Notes: generated by a model not told the origin, from the sequence alone. A stretch of DNA of 64,000 bases from Actinomadura parmotrematis (GCF_019458805.1 NZ_JAIBOA010000033.1:16044-80043), one strand, 5' to 3'. Numbered from the stretch's first letter, positions 23,371-32,836 are shown. Program-made: numbers and translations.

Positions 23371-24156
23371 ATGGCCCTGGCCCACGTGCCGCGCCGCGTG
23401 CAGGGACTCCTCGGCGAGGTCGGCGAGCTCTTCGTCATCGCGCTGGAGGCCGCCCGCCGCACCTGGGACGTGCGGACCTGGTGGTGGGAGTTCGTCGAGC
23501 AGGCCTGGTTCCTGGCCCGCGTGACGAGCGTCCCGGTGATCCTCGTGTCGCTGCCGCTCGGCGCGACCGTGGCGCTGCAGGTCGGCCAGCTCGCCGCGCA
23601 GCTCGGCGCGCAGTCGGCGACCGGCGGCGCCGTCGTCGTCGGCCTCGTCCGCGAGGTCGCGCCCATCGCCGCCGCGCTGATCATCGCGGGGGCGGGCGGC
23701 GCGGCGATGACCGCCGACATGGGGGCGCGGCGCATCCGCGACGAGCTCGCGGCGATGGAGACCATGTCGGTCAACCCCGTGCACCGCCTCGTCACGCCGC
23801 GCCTCTGGGCGGGCAGCCTGGTCTCCACGCTGCTGGCCTCGCTGGTGATCGTGGCGGGCGCGGCCGGCGGCTTCGTGTTCAACGTGCTGCTGCAGGACGT
23901 CACGCCGGGCGCCTACTTCGACGGCGCGGTGTCGTTGCTGCACACCTCCGACCTCGTGGTGACGCTGCTGAAGGCGTGGCTGTTCGGCGTCATCGCCTCG
24001 GTCGTCGCCTGCTACATGGGGATGAACTGCGCGGCGAGCCCGGTCGGCGTCGGCCGCGCGGTGAACCGGGCGATCGTGGTGGCGTTCATGCTGGTGTTCG
24101 CGCTGAACTACGTCATTACGACGGTCTACTTCGTCGCGTTCCCGCCGAGGATCTGA
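23371..24156 (+). CDS. yrbEA: Mce-associated ABC permease, YrbEA type (MlaE family)
   Basis: The 261-residue inner membrane protein is of the MlaE permease family, with five or six helices. It contains VPVILVSLPLGATVALQVGQ and LVREVAPIAAALIIAGAGGA, then AMTADMGARRIRDELAAMET. That last motif is the conserved EExDAL-like coupling segment found in MlaE proteins (here DELAAMETM). It forms the membrane channel of the Mce lipid importer with YrbEB. The ATPase (MceG/Mkl) is not in the window and is normally encoded elsewhere. ATG 23371 has GGGAGG nine bases upstream. It is the first gene of the operon. Confidence 0.95.
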   Translation: MALAHVPRRVQGLLGEVGELFVIALEAARRTWDVRTWWWEFVEQAWFLARVTSVPVILVSLPLGATVALQVGQLAAQLGAQSATGGAVVVGLVREVAPIAAALIIAGAGGAAMTADMGARRIRDELAAMETMSVNPVHRLVTPRLWAGSLVSTLLASLVIVAGAAGGFVFNVLLQDVTPGAYFDGAVSLLHTSDLVVTLLKAWLFGVIASVVACYMGMNCAASPVGVGRAVNRAIVVAFMLVFALNYVITTVYFVAFPPRI

Positions 24157-25022
24157 TGGCCGACCTCCTCCTCCCCCGGCGGATCGCCCCGAAGCTGCGC
24201 GGCGCCGCGGCCGGCTCGCTCCAGCGGACCGGCGACCTCGCGCAGTGGCCGGTGTTCGTCTACCGCATCCTGCTCTACTCCCTGCGCGACCTCGTCTGGC
24301 GGCGCAAGTACGCCAAGACGGTCGCCCGGCACGTCAGCGACGTCGTCATCGGCGTCGGCGCGACCGTCGTCGGCGGCGGCATGGTGTTCGTCATCTTCAC
24401 GATGGCGTTCTTCGTCGGGACCGAGGTCGGGCTGCAGGGCTACACCGGGCTCCAGTCGATCGGCGCGCAGTCGTTCATGGGCCTGGTCGGGTCGTTCGCC
24501 AACGTCCGCGAGATCACCCCGGTGATCGCGGCGACGGCGCTCGCCGCGCAGTGCGGCTCGGCGTTCACCGCCGAGCTCGGCGCGATGCGGATCTCCGAGG
24601 AGATCGACGCCCTGGAGGTCATGGGCATCGCCTCGTTCGCGTACCTGATCTGCACCCGGGTCGTCGCGGCGCTCATCGCGCTCGTGCCGCTCTACCTGAT
24701 CGCGCTGTTCGCCAGCTTCTTCGCCACCCGGTGGATCAGCACCGGGTTCTTCGACCTCGCGCCGGGCGTCTACGACTACTACTTCCGGCTCTACCTGCCG
24801 ACGATCGACCTGGTCTACAGCGCGATCAAGGTCGCGGTGTTCGCGTTCGCCGTCATCACCATCCACTGCTTCTACGGCTACTACGCGACCGGGGGCCCGG
24901 CCGGCGTCGGCCGCGCGGCGGGCCGCGCGATCCGGCTGTCGATCATCGTGATCGTCACCCTGAACCTGCTGCTGTCCTACGTGTTCTGGGGCAGCGGCGC
25001 GACCGTGAGGCTGACCGGATGA
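24156..25022 (+). CDS. yrbEB: Mce-associated ABC permease, YrbEB type (MlaE family)
   Basis: This second permease (288 residues) overlaps the first as TGATG. Hallmarks are FVGTEVGLQGYTGLQSIGAQ, NVREITPVIAATALAAQCGS and the coupling motif AFTAELGAMRISEEIDALEV with MGI. Five hydrophobic helices are apparent. It pairs with YrbEA to form the channel that moves lipids delivered by the Mce proteins across the cytoplasmic membrane. Its C-terminus overlaps the first mce gene by ATGA. Confidence 0.95.
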   Translation: MADLLLPRRIAPKLRGAAAGSLQRTGDLAQWPVFVYRILLYSLRDLVWRRKYAKTVARHVSDVVIGVGATVVGGGMVFVIFTMAFFVGTEVGLQGYTGLQSIGAQSFMGLVGSFANVREITPVIAATALAAQCGSAFTAELGAMRISEEIDALEVMGIASFAYLICTRVVAALIALVPLYLIALFASFFATRWISTGFFDLAPGVYDYYFRLYLPTIDLVYSAIKVAVFAFAVITIHCFYGYYATGGPAGVGRAAGRAIRLSIIVIVTLNLLLSYVFWGSGATVRLTG

Positions 25023-26047
25023 TCAACGAGGAGATCCCGCTGCCGCGCCGCCTGGCGATCACCGCGGTGACGCTCGCGGTCGCCGCGGCCGCGCTGTACG
25101 TCCTGGTGGCGCGGCCCGGCGCAGACGGCGGGACGGTGCTGACCGCCGAGTTCGGGCGGGCCGGGCAGGGCCTCGGCACCGGCACGCCGGTGAAGGTCCG
25201 CGGCGTGACCGTCGGGTCGGTCGCCGGGGTGACGCTGACGGACGGCGGGCGCGCCCGGCTCCGCCTGCGCCTCGACCGGGGCACCCGCGTGCCCGACACC
25301 GCCACCGCCTCGATCGAGCCCGCCTCGGCGTTCGGCCCGAAGTTCGTCGACCTCGCCCCCGGCGCGCACGCGCGCACCGGCCCCTACCTCGCCGCCGGCG
25401 CGCGGATCGCCCGCACCTCCGACCCGCGCGACCTGTCGGACCTGATCGCCGCCGCGGGCTCCCGGCTCGGCGCGGTCGACGCCGAGGAGGTCTACACCGT
25501 CGTGCACACGATCGCGCAGGGCCTGGACGGGCAGGGCGTCCGGCTGCGCGCCACCATCGACCACAGCCGCGTCCTGCTGGACGTCGCCTACGACAACCGC
25601 GCGAACGCCCGCCGCTTCCTCGCCGACGGGGCGCTGCTGTCGGGCGCGCTCGCCGGCAAGGGCGACGAGGTCACCGCGATCTCCGGCGACCTGAACGACC
25701 TCATCGCCACCACCGCCGCCGGGCGCGGCCGCCTCGCCGGGTTCGCCGACGGCCTGACCGATGTGTCGCTGCTCGTCGCGCACGGCTTCGACGCGCGCGG
25801 CGCGCAGCTCGGCGAGGGCTTCCGGTCCGCCGAGCGCACCGCCCGCATCCTCTACGCCCAGCTCGGGCTGCTCGGCGACGCCGTCCGCACCGGCAGCGAG
25901 CTGCTGCCGCTCTACGGGCGGCTGGCCTCGCTGCCCGGCCCGGACGGCAAGCACTACCTGCGCTCGCAGGGCTACCTGCCGACCAGCCCGTGCGCGCTCA
26001 TCGTCGGCCTGTGCGGCACCGGCACCGGCACGGAAGGGGGGCGGTGA
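25019..26047 (+). CDS. mceA: Mce-family lipid-import protein, MceA position
   Basis: The 342-residue protein has one N-terminal anchor (RLAITAVTLAVAAAALYVLV). The MCE domain begins VLTAEFGRAGQGLGTGTPVK then VRGVTVGSVAGV. A long helical region follows, with leucine-rich stretches and GRGRLAGFADGLTDVSLLV. Family proteins assemble as hexamers that form a tunnel for lipids, here probably a heterohexamer with the five next proteins. It is a little shorter than mycobacterial MceA. Overlap with yrbEB is ATGA and with the next gene TGATG. Confidence 0.93.
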   Translation: MINEEIPLPRRLAITAVTLAVAAAALYVLVARPGADGGTVLTAEFGRAGQGLGTGTPVKVRGVTVGSVAGVTLTDGGRARLRLRLDRGTRVPDTATASIEPASAFGPKFVDLAPGAHARTGPYLAAGARIARTSDPRDLSDLIAAAGSRLGAVDAEEVYTVVHTIAQGLDGQGVRLRATIDHSRVLLDVAYDNRANARRFLADGALLSGALAGKGDEVTAISGDLNDLIATTAAGRGRLAGFADGLTDVSLLVAHGFDARGAQLGEGFRSAERTARILYAQLGLLGDAVRTGSELLPLYGRLASLPGPDGKHYLRSQGYLPTSPCALIVGLCGTGTGTEGGR

Positions 26048-27102
26048 TGGCGTCCCGCGCCCGCACCCGCGCCGGGCTGCTGGTCCGGCTGGCGCTCTTC
26101 GTCGCCGTGACCGGGACGCTGACGGCCGTCATCGGCATGCAGATCGCCCGGGTGGACGTCGGCGGCGGCTGGCGCCTCACCGCCACCTTCGACGACGTCA
26201 GCGGCCTCGCCCCCGGCGACCAGGTGAAGATCGCCGGGGCGCCCGCCGGGCGCGTCGACGGCGTGCGGGTGGTGGACGGCCGCGCCCGCGTCGCCATGAC
26301 CGTCGACGACGGCGTGACGCTGCCCGCCGACAGCGAGGCCGCGATCCGCTGGCGGGACGCGATGGGGCGCCGCGTCGTCTACCTGATCCCCGGCACCAGC
26401 GCCGCGAAGCTGCCGCACGGCGCGCACATCGCCCGCACCCGCTCGGTCGTGGACGCCGGCGCGCTGCTCGACCAGCTCGCCCCGCTCACCAAGGCGCTGG
26501 ACCCCGCGCAGGTCAACCAGGTGCTCGTGTCGCTGGCGCAGGCCCTCGACGGGAACGCCGGGAACATCGACCGGCTGATCGGCGACGTCGACCGGCTCTC
26601 GTCCACGATCGCGGCGCGGCGCGCGACGCTCCGCCAGATGCTGGCCGACTACGCCACCGTCACCGGCATCATCGCCCGCCGCGACAAGCAGATCGGCGCG
26701 GCCGTCGACGACCTGGTCAGCCTGAGCAGGGCGTTCGCCGACAACCGCAAGCTGATCGACGCGACGATCGTGCAGCTCGCCGCGCTCGCCCGCACCACCG
26801 ACGCCGTCCTGGCCGGCAACAGCGCCGAGCTCGCGAGCGTGGTGAACCGGCTGTCGGCGTTCACCTCCGGCGTGCAGCGCAACCGGGGCACGCTGCTGCA
26901 AGTGCTGAACTCGGCGGGGCCGAAGCTCCAGCACATCTTCGCCGCCGTCGACAACGGCGGGTACGTCGAGGCCGCGATCCCCTGCATCACCCTCGCCGCG
27001 CCGCCCTGCCCCTACCCCACCCGCCTGCCCGGCCCGCGCGAGGACGCCGGCCGCGTCGACTCCGCGCAGGACCTGCGCAAGCTCATGGTCGGAGGGAACT
27101 GA
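26047..27102 (+). CDS. mceB: Mce-family protein, MceB position
   Basis: The 351-residue protein has an N-terminal anchor (LLVRLALFVAVTGTLTAVIG) and an MCE domain (LTATFDDVSGLAPGDQVKIA, GAPAGRVDGVRVVDGRARV). A coiled-coil-prone region follows. Its end has a cysteine pair in IPCITLAAPPCPYP, as in MceB/C homologues. Function is as for MceA: one subunit of the periplasmic lipid tunnel. TGATG junctions on both sides. Confidence 0.93.
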   Translation: MASRARTRAGLLVRLALFVAVTGTLTAVIGMQIARVDVGGGWRLTATFDDVSGLAPGDQVKIAGAPAGRVDGVRVVDGRARVAMTVDDGVTLPADSEAAIRWRDAMGRRVVYLIPGTSAAKLPHGAHIARTRSVVDAGALLDQLAPLTKALDPAQVNQVLVSLAQALDGNAGNIDRLIGDVDRLSSTIAARRATLRQMLADYATVTGIIARRDKQIGAAVDDLVSLSRAFADNRKLIDATIVQLAALARTTDAVLAGNSAELASVVNRLSAFTSGVQRNRGTLLQVLNSAGPKLQHIFAAVDNGGYVEAAIPCITLAAPPCPYPTRLPGPREDAGRVDSAQDLRKLMVGGN

Positions 27103-28133
27103 TGGCGCTGAAGTCGTTCCGCGACCGCAACAAGATCACCGTCGGGCTGGTGTCGGCGGCCGTCCTCGCCTCGCTCGTCCTCGGCGTGTACCTGGTCGGC
27201 ACCCGCGGCCTGCTCCAGGACCGCTACACCGTCAGCGGCACCTTCGCCGACACCGGCGGGCTGCGCTCCGGCGACGAGGTCCGGATGGCGGGCGTGCGGA
27301 TCGGCGAGGTCACCGCGGTCCGCCCCGACCACGCCCGCGGGCAGGTGACGGTCACCTGGAAGGTCGACGCCGGCGTCGCGCTCGGCCCGCAGACCCGCGC
27401 CGAGATCAAGGTCGCGAACGTGCTGGGCGGCCGCTACCTGCGGATGGCCGGGCCCGTCGGCACCCCGCACCTCGCCGACCTGCCCGAGCGGCGCCGCCGC
27501 ATCCCGCTGGACCGCACCGCGTCCCCGACGACGATCAACGACGTGCTCGGCGCGTCCACCCGCACCGTCGCCCGGCTCGACACCCGCGCCATCAACAAGA
27601 TCATCGCGGAGCTGGACGGCATCGGCGCCGGCGACCGCGGCCGGCTCGGCCACGCGCTCGGCAACCTCGCCGAGCTCGCCGACACCGTCAACGCGTCCGA
27701 ACCGCAGATCAAGCAGCTCCTGGACAACGGCGACCGCGTCCTCACCCTCGCCCACACCAAGGACCGGCAGCTCTCGCAGCTCCTCGCCAACGTCCAGATC
27801 ATGCTGGACGAGCTCCAGCGGCGCCGCACCGAGCTCGCCGGGTTCCTGCACAGCGGCGACAAGACCGTCACCGCGCTCACCGCGCTCATCGACCGGCAGC
27901 AGGCCAAGCTGCTGTCGGTCATCGCGGACCTGCGCGGCACCCTCGGGACGCTGCGGCCGGCCACCGGGAACTTCAACGCCCTGCTCGCCTGGGCCGGGCC
28001 GACGCTGTCGGGCCTCGCCGGCACCGGCGGGAACGGGCCGTGGCTGGAGGTCCTCGCCACCGGCCTCGGCCCGCTGTCCCCGCGCGACCTCGCCGACCTG
28101 GCGAAGCTCGCCCCGCAGGGAGGCGGGAAATGA
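27102..28133 (+). CDS. mceC: Mce-family protein, MceC position
   Basis: The 343-residue subunit has an anchor (ITVGLVSAAVLASLVLGVYL). The MCE domain is YTVSGTFADTGGLRSGDEVR then MAGVRIGEVTAVR, and the following helical part carries QLSQLLANVQIMLDELQRRR. No C-terminal cysteines and no second membrane helix. It overlaps the following lipoprotein gene by ATGA, so the six proteins are probably made in equal amounts. Confidence 0.93.
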   Translation: MALKSFRDRNKITVGLVSAAVLASLVLGVYLVGTRGLLQDRYTVSGTFADTGGLRSGDEVRMAGVRIGEVTAVRPDHARGQVTVTWKVDAGVALGPQTRAEIKVANVLGGRYLRMAGPVGTPHLADLPERRRRIPLDRTASPTTINDVLGASTRTVARLDTRAINKIIAELDGIGAGDRGRLGHALGNLAELADTVNASEPQIKQLLDNGDRVLTLAHTKDRQLSQLLANVQIMLDELQRRRTELAGFLHSGDKTVTALTALIDRQQAKLLSVIADLRGTLGTLRPATGNFNALLAWAGPTLSGLAGTGGNGPWLEVLATGLGPLSPRDLADLAKLAPQGGGK

Positions 28134-29182
28134 AGCGGCTCCTCTGCTGCGCGTCCACCCTGGCGCTGGTCGCCGGGCTCGGCGGCTGCTCCGTCACCGG
28201 CGCGCGCGGCACCTACAGGCTGACCGCCTACTTCGCCAAGGCGCCGTCGCTGTACGCCGACTCGCGGGTGAAGGTGATGGGCGCCGACTCCGGCACCATC
28301 ACCGCTGTCAAGGACGAGCAGACCCGCGTCCGCGTCGAGCTGGAGATCGACCGCGACGTGCCCGTGCCCGCCGGCGTGCACGCCGTCATCGCCTCCTCCG
28401 ACGCGCTCGGCGAGCGGTACGTGGCGCTCACGCCGGTGTGGAAGCCGGGGATGCCCAAGGCCGCGCCCGGCTCGGTCATCCCGCAGGAGCGCACCGAGCT
28501 GCCGGTGGAGATCGACGAGGCGCTGGACGCGTTCGCCAAGCTCAACCGATCCCTGGACGCGGGCGCCCTCGGGCCCGCCGTGCACCGCGCCGCCGGCGCC
28601 GTCGACGGCCGCGGCGCCGACATCAACCACGCGCTCCAGGACACCTCCGCGCTGACCCGGAACCTCGCCGCGCAGGACCAGAAGATCGCCTCGCTGGCGC
28701 GCGGGCTGCACTCGCTCGCCGCCGACCTGAACGCCCGCGACCGCGACCTGTCGGGGCTGCTGGACTCCTTCGCCACCACCAGCCGCACCCTGGCCGAGGA
28801 GCGCACGCAGCTGCGGGACTTCGTCGCCGGGCTCGCCGCCGCCATCCGCAAGAGCGGCGTCCTCATCACCGCCTACCGCGAGACGCTGCCGGGCACCGTC
28901 GCCGACCTGTCCAACATCGTCCTCGGGCTGAAGGGCAACGCCGCCGCGCTGAACCAGGCCATCGCCGCGCTCGGGCGGTTCGCCGACGTCGCCGTCGACG
29001 CCTGGGACCGCCGCAACCACGTCGCGACGATCCGCGTCGTCGTCGCCGGGACGCTCCGCACCTGGCTCCAGCCGCTGTTCACCGCCATGGGCTGGGGCAC
29101 CGTCCCCTGCCTGAAGGACGCGCCCGCCCTGGAGGACTGCACGCCGCCCCCGGGCACGGACCGAGGAAAGGCCCCCCGATGA
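28130..29182 (+). CDS. mceD: Mce-family lipoprotein, MceD position
   Basis: The 350-residue protein has a lipoprotein signal peptide: KRLLCCASTLALVAGLGGC, with the lipobox LGGC at residues 17-20. The MCE domain reads YRLTAYFAKAPSLYADSRVK then VMGADSGTITAVK. Long amphipathic helices follow. In mycobacterial mce operons usually only MceE is a lipoprotein, so a lipobox also at this position is notable, although variation among operons is known. ATGA overlaps on both sides. Confidence 0.92.
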   Translation: MKRLLCCASTLALVAGLGGCSVTGARGTYRLTAYFAKAPSLYADSRVKVMGADSGTITAVKDEQTRVRVELEIDRDVPVPAGVHAVIASSDALGERYVALTPVWKPGMPKAAPGSVIPQERTELPVEIDEALDAFAKLNRSLDAGALGPAVHRAAGAVDGRGADINHALQDTSALTRNLAAQDQKIASLARGLHSLAADLNARDRDLSGLLDSFATTSRTLAEERTQLRDFVAGLAAAIRKSGVLITAYRETLPGTVADLSNIVLGLKGNAAALNQAIAALGRFADVAVDAWDRRNHVATIRVVVAGTLRTWLQPLFTAMGWGTVPCLKDAPALEDCTPPPGTDRGKAPR

Positions 29183-30213
29183 CGCCAACTCCAAGGGGAC
29201 GGGCCGTGCTCGCGGGCGCGACCGCGGCCGTCCTCGTCGCCGCGAGCGGCTGCACGCTGCAGACGATCGGCGCCCCGCAGGGCGGCACGACCCTCGTCGC
29301 GGTCTTCGACGACGTGCAGAGCCTCGTCGTCGGGCACAGCGTGCAGGTCGCCGACATCCGCATCGGCACCGTCACCCGGATCGGCCTGGCCGGCTACCGC
29401 GCGAAGGTGACCATGTCGCTCGGCGGCGGGCGGCGCGTCCCCACCGGCACCACCGCGACGATCGCGCGGTCGTCGCTGCTCGGCGAGAACTACGTCCGCC
29501 TCGACCTGCCGGCCGGGCGCGGCCTGTCCACCGGGCCCTTCCTCGCGAACGGCGCCGTCCTCGCCCGCACCTCCACGCAGCCCGACCTGGAGCAGATCAG
29601 CGACCGCGTCGGGCCGCTGCTCGCCGCCCTCGGCGGCCAGGACCTCGCCACCATCTCCGGCGAGTCCGCCACCGCGCTGGCCGGCAACGGCAAGAAGCTC
29701 AACACCCTCATCGCCCGCGCCGCCGCCGTCGGCGACGACTACGCCGCCGCCAGCACCGACCTCGGCCACGCCCTGGACTCCCTCGGCCGCCTCGGCCGCG
29801 ACCTGCGCAAGGGGAGCGACCGGATCGACCGGCTGCCCGGCAGCGTCGCGCTCGCCACGCAGCGCCTCCAGGCCGACCGCACGCACCTGCGCGCGTCGAT
29901 CGAGGCGCTGCTGAAGCTGGCACGGTCGGTGAACGCCAAGGTCCAGCAGCGGCACGCCGCCCGCCTCGCCGTGCTGCTGAAGCGCGCGGACGCGCTGCTC
30001 GCCGCCGCCCTGCGCGGCCGCGACGACCTGAAGACGCTCGCCGCCACCGTCCTCGGGTTCCTGCGCGGGCCGTCGGTGTCCTACCGGGGGCAGGCCCTGC
30101 TGTTCCTGTGGATCAAGGGCTTCCTGCCGGACGCGGGGGCGGGGGCGGGCGCGGCGAAGCCCGCGTCCACGCAGCGAAAGACGCTGGACGGACTGCTGGA
30201 GCCGCGCCCATGA
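29179..30213 (+). CDS. mceE: Mce-family lipoprotein, MceE position
   Basis: The 344-residue protein has a lipoprotein signal: RAVLAGATAAVLVAASGC with lipobox AASGC. The MCE domain is TLVAVFDDVQSLVVGHSVQV then ADIRIGTVTRIGL. It corresponds to LprK/MceE, the canonical lipoprotein of these operons. A helical region (ARSVNAKVQQRHAARLAVLL) and a low-complexity C-terminus follow. Overlaps are ATGA with both neighbours. Confidence 0.93.
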   Translation: MTPTPRGRAVLAGATAAVLVAASGCTLQTIGAPQGGTTLVAVFDDVQSLVVGHSVQVADIRIGTVTRIGLAGYRAKVTMSLGGGRRVPTGTTATIARSSLLGENYVRLDLPAGRGLSTGPFLANGAVLARTSTQPDLEQISDRVGPLLAALGGQDLATISGESATALAGNGKKLNTLIARAAAVGDDYAAASTDLGHALDSLGRLGRDLRKGSDRIDRLPGSVALATQRLQADRTHLRASIEALLKLARSVNAKVQQRHAARLAVLLKRADALLAAALRGRDDLKTLAATVLGFLRGPSVSYRGQALLFLWIKGFLPDAGAGAGAAKPASTQRKTLDGLLEPRP

Positions 30214-31478
30214 GGAACCTGCGGATCGTCACCAACCTCGCGTTCTTCGTCCTGCTCGGCGTCCTGCTGTCGGTGTGGGCGGTCCGCAGCATCATCCACA
30301 TCGACGCGCTGGAGAAGCCGTTCCCGGTGACGGCCGACTTCGCGTCCTCGCCGGGCCTGCACAGCGACCTGGAGGTCACCCACCTCGGCGTGCGCGTCGG
30401 CCAGGTCGGCTCGGTCCGGCTGGCCGGGGACCACGTCGCCGTCCGCCTCGACCTGGACCGCGGGGTGCGCGTCCCGTCCGACGTCGGCGCGCGCGTGCTG
30501 CGCAAGTCCGCGATCGGCGAGCCCTACATCGAGCTGTCCTCCCCCGCGCGGAAGGCGGGGACGCCCGCGCCGCCGCTCCGCGCCGGCGACCGCATCCCGC
30601 TCGCCCGCACCGCCGGGACCACCGACTACAAGCAGCTCTTCGACGGGCTGAGCCGCACCCTCGACGCCGTCGACCCGCGCGACGCCCGCACCCTCGTCCA
30701 CGAGCTCGCGACCGGCGTGCAGGGGCGCGGCGGCGACCTGCACGACATGATCGGCGACGCCGACCGGCTGACCGGCACCCTCGCCGCCGACGCCGGGACG
30801 CTGGACGCCCTCGCCGGCCAGCTCACCCGCCTCACCGCGACCCTCACCGACCACCGCGGGCAGATCGCCTCCGGCGTCGACGACCTCGCCGCGCTCACCG
30901 CCGCGCTGCGCCGGTCCGACCGCGACCTGAACAGCGTCCTCGACCAGGGGCCCGGCACGCTCCGCGACCTGGACCGGCTCCTGGAGACGGCGCGGCCCGG
31001 CCTGGACTGCCTGCTCGCGGCGGCGGCGACGCCCACCGCGCCGCTGCTCACGCCCGCCAACCAGGCGCGGATCCGCCACGTCCTGCAGCTCATCCCGACG
31101 CTGCGGGCACTCGTCGCCGACATCACCGCGACCGACCCGAGCGGCGACTACCTGCGCGTCACGCCCGTCATCACCATCGCGGGCTCGCGGGCGCCGAAGG
31201 AGTACACCACGCCGGTGCCGAAGCCCGCCGCGCCCGCGCTGACGCTCTGCTCGGCGGCGGGCAAGGCCCAGCCCGCGGCGAAGGCCGGAACTGCGGCGAA
31301 GGCACCGGCGAAAGCCGCGGCGTCGCCCGGCATGACGGCGCGGCCAGTCGCCGGCCGGGAGGAGGCGCCGCCGCCCTCGCGCTGGCTGCCGCTCCTGCCG
31401 CCCGTCCTGGCGGGGGCCGTCGCCCTCGCCGCCGTCGCCAACGTCCTGCGCGCGCTCCGCCGCCGCTCGTCCCGCTGA
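30210..31478 (+). CDS. mceF: Mce-family protein, MceF position, with extra C-terminal membrane helix
   Basis: The 422-residue protein is the last MCE subunit. It has an N-terminal anchor (VTNLAFFVLLGVLLSVWAVR) and the MCE domain VTADFASSPGLHSDLEVTHL then GVRVGQVGSVR. The helical part carries LHDMIGDADRLTGTL. It then has an Ala/Lys/Pro linker and a second membrane helix (WLPLLPPVLAGAVALAAVAN) followed by a basic end (RALRRRSSR). The C-terminus is therefore predicted to return to the cytoplasm, pinning both ends of this subunit. The next gene starts 14 bases later. Confidence 0.92.
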   Translation: MRNLRIVTNLAFFVLLGVLLSVWAVRSIIHIDALEKPFPVTADFASSPGLHSDLEVTHLGVRVGQVGSVRLAGDHVAVRLDLDRGVRVPSDVGARVLRKSAIGEPYIELSSPARKAGTPAPPLRAGDRIPLARTAGTTDYKQLFDGLSRTLDAVDPRDARTLVHELATGVQGRGGDLHDMIGDADRLTGTLAADAGTLDALAGQLTRLTATLTDHRGQIASGVDDLAALTAALRRSDRDLNSVLDQGPGTLRDLDRLLETARPGLDCLLAAAATPTAPLLTPANQARIRHVLQLIPTLRALVADITATDPSGDYLRVTPVITIAGSRAPKEYTTPVPKPAAPALTLCSAAGKAQPAAKAGTAAKAPAKAAASPGMTARPVAGREEAPPPSRWLPLLPPVLAGAVALAAVANVLRALRRRSSR

Positions 31479-31492
31479 ACACCGGAGGACCC

Positions 31493-32170
31493 ATGGCCGA
31501 GACAGAGACCGCGACCGCCCCCGAGGCCGTCGAGGAAGAGGCCGTCGAGGAGAAGGACGAGATCGAGGAGGAGAAGGAGCCGGAGCGCGCCGGGCGGCGG
31601 TGGGCGAGGGTGCCGAGCACGCCCGCGCTGGTGCGCGTCACGGTCGCGGCGGTCCTCCTCGCGTCGGCCGTCACGGCGGGCCTGCAGTGGCACCGGGCCG
31701 ACCAGGCGGCGCGGCGCGACGCCGAGCGGCGCGCGGTCAAGGCGAGCGCGGCCGAGTTCGGGCAGGCGCTGCTCAGCTACGACCACACCAGGCTGCAGGC
31801 CGCCCGCAACCGCGTCCTCGCCCTCACCTCCGACGACTTCGCCAAGACCTACGACGAGGCGTTCACCGGCGGCCTGGAGGGCGTCATCACCCGGTTGAAG
31901 GCCGACGCGACCGCGACCGTCCGCACCGTCTACCTCGGCGACATCGACGACGGGACGGCCAGGGCCGTCGTCGTCATGGACTCGGAGGTGCACAGCACCG
32001 CCGGCACCCGCCGCGTCCTCGGCTCCTACCTGGACATGACCCTGACGCGGCACGGCGGCGCCTGGCGCGTCACCGACGTCACCTCGGTCGGCGCCGCGAA
32101 CGAGAGCATGACCGACCCGCAGGGCAAGCAGCAGAGCACGCCCTCGCCCGCGCCGTCCCCCAGCCCGTGA
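31493..32170 (+). CDS. Mce-associated membrane protein (Mam/Mas)
   Basis: The 225-residue protein starts with an acidic cytoplasmic segment (EEEAVEEKDEIEEEKEPE). A single helix (LVRVTVAAVLLASAVTAGLQ) follows, and then an SnoaL-like external domain typical of Mce-associated proteins: QALLSYDHTRLQAARNRVLA, TYDEAFTGGLEGVITRLKAD, and GSYLDMTLTRHGGAWRVTDV. Such proteins stabilise Mce complexes. The ATG is preceded by CGGAGG. It closes the transport operon. Confidence 0.9.
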   Translation: MAETETATAPEAVEEEAVEEKDEIEEEKEPERAGRRWARVPSTPALVRVTVAAVLLASAVTAGLQWHRADQAARRDAERRAVKASAAEFGQALLSYDHTRLQAARNRVLALTSDDFAKTYDEAFTGGLEGVITRLKADATATVRTVYLGDIDDGTARAVVVMDSEVHSTAGTRRVLGSYLDMTLTRHGGAWRVTDVTSVGAANESMTDPQGKQQSTPSPAPSPSP

Positions 32171-32197
32171 TCGCGTAGGGACGGGGGGACGGGGGCG

Positions 32198-32836
32198 ATG
32201 GACGACCGGGCGGGGGCGGCCGCGCCCCGCTGGGAGCGCATGGAGCCCGACGAGCGGCGCGACCAGATCCTGGCGCGCGCCCGCGCCCTGTTCAGCGAGC
32301 GCCCCTACGCGTCGGTGTCCACCGCCGAGATCGCCGCCGCCGCGGGGGTCAGCCGCGGGCTGCTGAACCACTACTTCGGCACCAAGCGCGAGCTGTACCT
32401 CGCGGCCGTGCGGCAGATGCTGACGGTGCCGCCGGTCCCGGTGCCGTCCTTCGCCGGCGGCGCCGGCGTCCGCGAGCGGATCGGGCAGAGCGTCGAGGGC
32501 TGGCTGGAGCTGCTGGGCCGCAACCGCGAGACGTGGGTGGCGGCGCTGGAGATGTCCTCCTCCGGCGGCGACCCCGAGCTGGAGCGGATCCTGGCGGCGG
32601 CGCGGGAGGTCGCCGTCGACCGGATGGCCGAGGTCGTCGGCCTCGCCCCGGCCGCCCGCGCGCGCCCGGAGGTCCGCGCCGCCTTCCGCGGCTACTCGGG
32701 GATGGCCGAGGCGACCACGCGGGAGTGGCTGAAGCACGGGCGGCTGTCCCGGCCGCAGGTCCGCCTGCTGCTGGAGGAGGTCCTCGTGCACCTGCTGGAC
32801 CGGGTCGTTCCCGACCTCATCGGCCCGGTTCCTTGA
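32198..32836 (+). CDS. TetR-family regulator next to the mce operon
   Basis: The 212-residue protein contains a TetR HTH: RRDQILARARALFSERPYAS, VSTAEIAAAAGVSRGLLNHY, FGTKRELYLAAVRQ. The recognition helix has SRGLLNHYF, the variant seen in KstR/FadR-like lipid-responsive regulators. It starts 28 bases after the Mam gene and is probably transcribed with it. It is the best candidate for the protein that binds the twin operators at 23131-23216. An ATG at 32240 is an alternative start. Confidence 0.9.
   Translation: MDDRAGAAAPRWERMEPDERRDQILARARALFSERPYASVSTAEIAAAAGVSRGLLNHYFGTKRELYLAAVRQMLTVPPVPVPSFAGGAGVRERIGQSVEGWLELLGRNRETWVAALEMSSSGGDPELERILAAAREVAVDRMAEVVGLAPAARARPEVRAAFRGYSGMAEATTREWLKHGRLSRPQVRLLLEEVLVHLLDRVVPDLIGPVP

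Noticed and set aside
25019..31478. One of the mce genes encoding the transport ATPase
   Set aside because: All six show an N-terminal membrane anchor or lipobox and an MCE domain, and none has Walker A or B motifs.
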